Assembly: GCF_963678975.1 (NCBI RefSeq)
Contig: NC_089273.1
Coordinates: forward strand, 23,330,356 to 23,394,355
Direction: 5' to 3'
DNA: 64,000 bases
DNA from: Dysidea avara
Lineage: Eukaryota > Porifera > Demospongiae > Dictyoceratida > Dysideidae
Translations under genes and position numbers: made by a program
Part shown: positions 56,948 to 64,000 of the stretch, one piece after another
Position numbering within the stretch: position 1 is the stretch's first letter
How the letters are laid out: each line of letters starts with the position of its first letter
Notes under the pieces: model-generated
What the model saw: the letters and a program-made list of their open reading frames with translations, nothing else
The model's database searches: none
What the model was told of the DNA's origin: nothing

Positions 56948-59900
56948 TTTGAATTTTTTTTCAGTCACCTGACAGTTACTATATGAATCATGACATTTGG
57001 CTGGTAGTTACCCTGTTACATGCTTACCTAATATACTCATGCTGTCCAAAGCCAGTGTTTCTCCCACTGTAGCATTAACTTTGAAATATGTTTGATTTTT
57101 TTCAGTTGCCTGATAGTTACTATTATATAATATAAATCATGACATTTGGCTGGTGTCATGATTTATATTATATAATAGTAACTATCAGGCAACTGAAAAA
57201 AATCAAACATATTTCAAAGTTAATGCTACAGTGGGAGAAACACTGGCTTTGGACAGCATGAGTATATTAGGTAACCATGTAACAGGGTAACTACCAGCCA
57301 AATGTCATGATTCATATAGTAACTGTCAGATAACCTTGTTACATAGTTACCTAATATAACCATGCTTCCCCAAAACTCATGTTGATCCCGCTGTGGCATT
57401 ATAACTTTGAATTTTTTTAGTTACCTGACAGTTACTATATGAATCATGACATTTGGCTGGTAGTTACCTTGTTACATGGTTACCTAATAATACCATACTA
57501 TCCCAAATTCATGCTGCTCTCACTGTGGCATTGTAACTTTGAATTTTTTCTTCAGTTACCTGACAGTTACTAATTAATTCATGATATTAGGCTGGTAGTT
57601 ACCTTGTTACATGGTTACCTAATATAACCATGTTTCCCCAAACTCGTGTTGCTCCCACTATAGCATTATAACTTAGAATTTTTTTCAGTTACCTTACAGT
57701 TACTATATGAATCATGACATTTGGCTGGTAGTTACCCTGTTACATGGTTACCTAATATACTCATGCTGTCCAAAACCAGTGTTTCTCCCACTGTAGCATT
57801 AACTTTGAAATATGTTTGATTTTTTTCAGTTGCCTGCTAGTTACTATTATATATAAATCATGACATTTGGCTGGTAGTTACCTTGTTACATGGTTACCTA
57901 ATATAGCCATACTTCCCCAAACTCATGTTGCTTTCACTGTGACATTATAACTAAGAATTTTTTCATCAGTTACCTGACAGTTACTATATAAATCAAGACA
58001 TATAGCTGGTAGGTACCTTGTTACATGGTTACATAATATAACCATGCTTCCCCAAACTCATGTTGCTCCCACTATGGCATTATAACTTTGAATTTTTTTT
58101 CAGTTACTATATAAATCATGACATTTGGCTGGTAGTTACCTTCTTACATGGTTACCTAATATAACCATGTTTCCCAAACTCGTGTTGCTCCCACTATGGC
58201 AGTATAACTTTGAATTTTTTTAGTTACCTGACAGTTACTATATGAATTATGACATTTGGCTAGTAGTTACCTTGTTGCATGGTTTCCTAATAAAATCATG
58301 CTATCACAAATTCATGTTGCTCTCACTGTAGCATCATAACTTTGAATTGTTTTCTTCAGTTACCTGACAGTTGCTATGTAAACCATGATATTTGGCTGGT
58401 AGTTGTTACCTTGTTACATGGTTACCTAATATAACAATGCTTCCACAAACTCGTGTTGCTCCCACTATGGCATTATAACTTTGAATTTTTTCTTCAGTTA
58501 CCTGACAGTTGCTGTATAGATCATGACATTTGGCTGGTAGTTACCTTGTTACATGGTTACCTACATGTAATATAACCATACTACCCCAAACTCGTGCTGC
58601 TTTCACTGTGGCATTGCAACTTTGAACTTTTCAGCTACGTTTCATGCTGTTCCTATTGTGGCATTATAACTTTGAATATTTTCTTCAGTTACCTGACAGT
58701 TGCTGTATAAATCATGATATTTGGCTGGTAGTTACCTTGTTACATGGTTACCTACTATAATTATGCTAATTCATGCTGCTCTCACTGTGGCATTGTAACT
58801 TAGAATTTGTTTCTTCAGGTACCTAACAGTTACTGTATAAATCATGATATTTGGCTGGTAGTTACCTTGTTACATGGTTACCTAATATAACCATATTACC
58901 CCAAGCTCATACTGCTTTAACTGTGGCATTGCAACTTTGAACTTTTTCAGCTAAGTTTAATGCTGTTCTTACTGTGGCATTATAACTTTGAATATTTTTC
59001 TTCAGTTACCTGACAGTTACTGTATAGACCATGACATTTGGCTGGTAGTTACCTTGTTACATGATTACCTAGTATAACCATGCTCCCCCAAACTCGTGTT
59101 GCTCCCACTATGGCATTATAACTGATTTTTTCAGTTACCTGATAGTTACTAATTAATTCATTATATTTGGCTGGTAGTTACCTTGTTACATAGTTACCTA
59201 ATGTAACCATGCTAACCAAAACTCGTGTTGCTCTCACTGTGGCAATATAACTTAGAATTTTTTAGTTACCTGACAGTTATTATAATTATATTATTATTAT
59301 AATTCCTGATATTTGGCTGGTAGTTACCTTGTTATATGGTTACCTAATCAAACCATGCTAACCAAAACTCGTGCTGCTCTCACTGTGGTAATATAACTTA
59401 GAATTTTTTAGTTACCTGACAGTTACTATGTAATTCATGATATTTGGCTGGTAGTTACCTTGTTATATGGTTACCTAATCTAACCATGCTACCCCAAATT
59501 TGTGTTGCTTTCACTGTGACATTATAACTTTGAATCTTTTTTGTCAGTTACCTGACAGTTACTATATAAATCAAGACATATGGCTGGTAGGTACCTTGTT
59601 ACATGGTTACCTAATATAACCATGCTTTCCCAAACTCGTGCTTCTCCCACTATGGCATTATAACTTTGAACCTTATTTTAGTTACCTGACAGTTACTGTA
59701 TAAATCATGATATTTGGCTAGTAGTTATCTTGTTACATGGTTACCTAATAATTATAACCATGCTAACCAAAACTCATGCTGCTCCCACTGTAGCATTATA
59801 ACTTGTAATTTTTTCTTCAATTACCTGACAGTTACTGTATAAATCATTACATTTGGCTGGTAGTTACGTTGTTACATGGTTACCTAATATAAGCATGCTG

Positions 59901-60240
59901 TCCCAAACTCGTGCTTCTCCCACTGTGGCATTAACTTTGAAATATATTTGGCATTTTTTTAGTTACCTGACAGTTACTATATAATATTATATATATATAT
60001 ATGGCTCACACTGTGGCATTATAACTGAATATTTTTCAGTTACCTGATAGTTACCATATAAATGACATTTGACTGATAGTTACCTTGTTACATGGTTACC
60101 TAATAATTATAGCCGTGCTACCCCAAACTTGTACTACTCAGGCTGTGCATTAATTTTAAAACATATTGGTTTTTTATTCAGCTACCTAACAGTTGTTATG
60201 TAAATCATGACATTTGGCTAGTAGCTATTTTTATTGAATG
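56941..60240. repeat. Satellite array, unit about 135 bp, roughly 24 copies
   Basis: The repeated unit contains CAGTTACCTGACAGTTACTA, ATCATGACATTTGGCTGGTA, GTTACCTTGTTACATGGTTA, and CTCCCACTATGGCATTATAA in that order. Copies are diverged by substitutions and small indels. The array begins directly at the end of element A and fades at about 60240. Confidence 0.97.
56969..57329. repeat. Inverted dimer in the satellite, 176-bp arms
   Basis: Arms 56969-57144 and 57154-57329 are near-perfect complements around a 9-base loop (TTTGGCTGG). The rest of the array runs in a single orientation, the same as the left arm. Confidence 0.93.
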
Positions 60241-60413
60241 AAATTTTGACAGTTATTAGTTAGGGTTTATGGCAATGTGATGTTGCATATAATGGTTACT
60301 TAATTACTTTGGTTACCTAGTAACAATGGTATAAAATGGTAATAATATATTCCACATATTAAGCCATTAGAGCTTTGGAGAGATCCAGGGTCCGTGAATT
60401 TTCCCGCAACATG

Positions 60414-60501
60414 AAATCCTAAGACCAGAACAAATATGTAATACGCGCTTCGCGCGCTGTGCGCGCGAAGCGCGTACATATTTGTTCTGGTCTTAGGATT
60501 T
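60414..60501. repeat. GC-capped hairpin, 88 bp
   Basis: AAATCCTAAGACCAGAACAA on the left pairs with its complement on the right, and the tip is ACGCGCTTCGCGCGC paired with GCGCGCGAAGCGCGT. Weaker outer pairing (GTGAATT with AATTCAC) extends it to about 60394-60524. A small MITE or a structured RNA is possible. Confidence 0.92.
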
Positions 60502-61014
60502 TGTACTTTATAATTCACGAATTATGAAATTCGTAATCCTATGCTGTATGCTGATAGGAGTTTCTTCTTACCGCGCTGATGTGTGAGGAAAATGGATTAA
60601 GGCGATAGCAAGTAAGCAAAAGCAAAATACATAGTGGTTTTAAATAATGCGAGTGTCACGGAACCTGTTTATTCTAAATAATGATCACCGTTGTTAGAAT
60701 GTTGTTTAAGCTCGTGTTTAAGGCCTAGGCTGGTTAGGCAGGTGGCGCAATCGCCTACTTATGTGTTTGTTTTTAAGTTCACCCAGCTGTAGTTCTGAAT
60801 GTTACAATGCTCCTACGCCCCCACCTTCTCCATCCATCCTTCCGTCGCACTATATATTTATTTGATACAACCAAGTGTTCCATTGTTGTGCTAGTAAATC
60901 TAATCCTTATTCCAAGTACTGGTTGCAACAAGGGGACTCAATGCAGTGTAGTGAGGGGCAACTAAATTATGCTTATTTATGCTTGTCAATTGTCCCATAG
61001 TGGGACAACAGTTC

Positions 61015-61430
61015 CTAGTCTCACGTGGCCAGACCGCTATTTTTGTGCAGGGGCTTATCGATTGGAGATTATAAGTGCCTGCACGAAAAGGGTCTGGTCC
61101 AGTTTGCATTCACAGAGTCAACAACATGGTGTTGGATGTTTATTATTTATTTATTTATTTAATGCTTTATGGTGTAAACAGAAAACACCAAAGGACTGCT
61201 GATTGGGTCACGTCACTTAAAGTCACTACATTATTAACATACCCGTTTGATGTTATTAGATAATTAATAATTCTGAATGTAAAATGATGTATCCATGGTC
61301 AACGACACTCCAGGTGTTGACGAACGTGCTGAGACCTATACGAACTGGACCAGACCCTTTTCGGTGTGGACGCTTATAATCTCTAATCGATAAGCCCCTG
61401 CGCGAAAAAAGGTTTGGCCACATGAGACTA
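61015..61430. mobile_element. Palindromic MITE with 8-bp TSD AACAGTTC
   Basis: CTAGTCTCACGTGGCCAGAC at the left and GGCCACATGAGACTA at the right open arms of about 100 bp that share GGGGCTTATCGATTGGAGAT and CTGGACCAGACCC. AACAGTTC is duplicated at 61007-61014 and 61431-61438. A (TTTA)n tract lies at about 61141-61160. Frames in this interval are by-products. Confidence 0.92.
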
Positions 61431-61438
61431 AACAGTTC

Positions 61439-62540
61439 ATGTTGATTCACCTTAGCCAAAGAGTTTGGGGGTGCCCAGTGGAATTATTAACATTAATAAT
61501 AATATTGCCTATTCATCAAAACATCACTATGTCTTGCGACAACATTCCATCATTAGTGTTATTACATGCTGTAGTATCCCATTGGTGAGTACCACAGGTA
61601 CATGTGGGGGGAGGGGAGTGGGCGGCTGGGGAAGTAATTGCTAACCATCCTTTGGTGTCAGTAAGTGTGTGCACCTTCACATATGTAAACTAGTCCCCCT
61701 GAAATTTGTGCACCATTGTGCAATGCTTTAATTGTAAAATAATATGAAGGTATATATTATAATACACTGAAGTTCAGACCTGAGAGCAAAACAGAAAAAA
61801 AGAAAGGCCTTACCAATTTTAGAGCTAGTGGGGTAGCTTTCTTAACCGATTCTTCCCCCAATCAATTTAGTACTGCTCTACCGAAAGAGCACAGAATGAT
61901 TAGTGAATACTCGAATATTTCTTTGTGATGAATGCTCTAGTGAATGTTCTAGTATAGTACATTAATCTTGAAGCTAACAAGGTACACTATTCCCAGAAAT
62001 AATTCTAACAAGGTATACTTTGTGTACTCCTGTATACCCTCAATTTGAGCTCTGCCGTTATGCTAGTATGTTCACATTGGAGCTGTGTTACACATTGTTA
62101 TTCACATGTAAACAGTTAAGTTTTAGTGAGTCTATCTAAACATTGATGCGATGGTGACAAAAAGGAAATAAAGAATAGAATAATGGTGGCCTTACAGGGG
62201 AGCCTTATGCAATTACTTATCGAAACTTCAATTCAGACAATTCCAAAATTGATTGCTCTATTAGAGTAGTGAGTGTTCTATTGAGGAAGTTGAAAAATTA
62301 ATTTTTTTGCTGTTCGTAATACACTGATTTGAGCTGATATTGCGCAAATTTTCAGAGCTATGATATCCGACACACCTGCTGGTCCCCAAGGGCTTGGATA
62401 ATCGAGATTCTGCCGTGTACATGCTTGCAATTCTGTTTTTATTGGATGTAAATTATATATGACAGCATTTGTATGGCATAGTATACTTTTTAACAATACA
62501 AAAAAATTTGCTTGGTATCAATGGATTGTATAATATTTTT
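61439..62540. other. Unassigned stretch with MITE fragments
   Basis: A motif pair (GCTCTATTAGAGTAGTGAGT) lies at 62255-62280. GGATAATCGAGATTCTGCCG at 62396 is typical of a Tc1/pogo-like MITE end. No gene is supported. Confidence 0.4.
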
Positions 62541-63360
62541 GGGTAAATGATGACTGTTTTACCAACCTGTGCTAACGGTCACCTGGATTAAGTGGTCGCC
62601 TCCGTATAGCGGCCAAAGTGCAACGGTCCTGAATGTCTTCCCATACAAATGCATGCATTGCGGTCTGTATTAAGCAGTCACCTGTCTAACACGTCCAAGG
62701 ATTCCCATGTGAATCTTGGTATACATAACTTTGACTCTCATATAGTTATAGCGATCAGGCAGTGGCTTGTTTAGCCGACACCACAAGACCAATAATACTG
62801 AGCACCACAATCGACCATTGGCACCACCAATCTATTACGTGTGAGGCGCAATTATACAATCGGTGCAAGGCTTCACTGCTTAAACGTATTCCATAGCCAT
62901 TAGCAGTAACCTGAGACAGGTTCCACTGTAACTTTGGGAATTTAAAGGTGGTCTTTTATACAGGTGCCCATTAAGACAGGTTCCACTGTAACAGAAAACT
63001 CTCATGCTTGAAATACTTATACTTTCACACATTAATGCATTACACAGATTGGTTACAAATCAGCAGAAAATGTCATTTCAACACTGCTCAACTTCTAAAT
63101 AATCCTCATCGAAATATAGTGGAACCCTGTGATAATTATTATGGAGGCTCCTGCCAACTGCAACCGGTTCCATAGAACGAAAGCGCTAGTAAAAAGGTTC
63201 ACCTTGTAAGTTTGATGGGCACCTGTATAAAAGACCACCTTTAAATCCCAAAGTGGACCAGTTATACACTAATCCAACTGTATGAAGCAGTTACCTGCTT
63301 ATTAAGGCCAAGAAAATTTGGCCCAAGGGTGACCGCCTTAGACAGGTTCCACTGTATTCA
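62541..63360. other. Cluster of TACAGTGGAACCTGTCT-type MITE fragments
   Basis: GACAGGTTCCACTGTA occurs at about 62916, 62976 and 63340. The 41-bp block 62931-62971 is repeated inverted at 63215-63254 (ATGGGCACCTGTATAAAAGA...). Several overlapping or nested copies seem present. Confidence 0.65.
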
Positions 63361-63510
63361 CAAAACCTCAGAATTGGTGTTTCTTCCTTGAAAGTGTTTA
63401 AGCTTCACATGTATGTGACATTTGATGTGTGTTCTATTAGAGAAACAAATGGTGGTACCCCTGAACCATTCATTTTTGTATTGGTTTTCAACAGGTGAAC
63501 TGTACATTAG

Positions 63511-63803
63511 CGTGCACACTGTACATTGCGTCGTGATTTATTCAGAATAGTGTCCGGTGAGCATTTTATTGAATTAACTAGTGTTTGTATCAAATTGTGT
63601 ATTCACAGGCAGCATCGATAAAGAAGAAAATAAATGTAACTGTTGTGAAGGAATTAAATTAAATTATCGCGATGTGATTAAAAATGTATGAGCTGTTTAT
63701 AATAACATGTATCTGTCGCATGGTTTGTATTTAGCTTGTGTGTTTTGCGTGTGTTTAAGTGCAGTTGTGTCAAAACGATAAACAACAGCAGGCCTCGAAA
63801 TAA
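63511..63803 (+). CDS. Three-exon 3' end of a candidate gene, unrecognised
   Basis: Exon 63511-63556 (RAHCTLRRDLFRIVS, one base left over at G|GTGAGC) joins exon 63609-63685 after a 52-bp intron ending TATTCACAG: GSIDKEENKCNCCEGIKLNY, RDVIKN. That exon either runs on to a TGA at 63689 or splices at GTATGAG to exon 63765-63803 (LCQNDKQQQASK, TAA) after an intron ending TTTAAGTGCAG. Phases agree at each join. Upstream exons are not seen because MITE fragments fill the preceding 900 bp. The CNCC cluster might bind metal, but no domain is recognised. Confidence 0.4.
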
Positions 63804-64000
63804 TGTTCAGTCACCGGACAACACTGATCAATGTAATTGTTGTCTGGACACATGGTCCGACATTGCTACATCACAGCTGAGAACAGGAGAGTAGACAGTA
63901 ATGTTAGTTAGGTGACTTGTTTATGGTTTGTGGTAACCACAAGTTTACAAGTTACATGCTTCTGATAAACTTTGAGGTTTGAGTACCATATCCTACTTGT

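Overview
This window looks like animal nuclear DNA that is poor in genes and rich in transposons. It is A+T-rich, has no bacterial-type operons, and is packed with short DNA transposons (MITEs), satellite arrays and decayed LINE tails. The few gene models that keep reading frame across GT..AG introns have very short exons and several introns of about 48-65 bp. That, with the TAGCTAGC-rich intergenic style, makes a sponge (demosponge) my best guess, but this is inference. No gene here could be assigned to a named family from sequence alone.

Layout. 0-10 kb: a 129-bp purine/pyrimidine-alternating tract, a 684-bp inverted-repeat element, a possible promoter with three CACGTGAT boxes, a TGTGACC element, a 110-bp perfect palindrome, and a hAT-like element invaded by a 1.5-kb fold-back element. 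10-16.4 kb: a palindromic element carrying a hAT-like insert, then a 31-bp minisatellite split by a 1.6-kb hAT-like element. 19-23.8 kb: two LINE 3' tails and a composite element. 23.8-26.3 kb: segment B, present again in inverted orientation at 47.7-51.2 kb. 26.5-33.2 kb: one inverted-repeat element carrying a stack of four nested insertions. 33.9-38.7 kb: the most gene-like part, with a minus-strand terminal exon pair and plus-strand exons around a tandem duplication. 39-45 kb: more hAT-like elements. 45-47.7 kb: a 450-bp direct duplication around a two-exon candidate gene. 47.7-52.6 kb: the second copies of segments B and D with their own insertions. 56-60.2 kb: the second copy of element A and a 3.3-kb satellite of about 135-bp units. 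60.4-63.8 kb: a GC-rich hairpin, a palindromic MITE, MITE fragments and a last candidate gene.

Most element borders were set by target-site duplications (TSDs) read directly: 8 bp for the hAT-like TAGGG, CAGTGTTGGG, CAGGGGCGTAG, CAGGGCC and related families; 5 bp for the CAGGGGCGGATCC family; TA for the TGTGACC family; 3 bp for a CACTGTG element; 10 bp for a MULE-like element. Several are confirmed by uninserted paralogous copies inside the same window. A motif close to GATACTCTAATAGAGCAGTC recurs in unrelated families and is the strongest unexplained signal.
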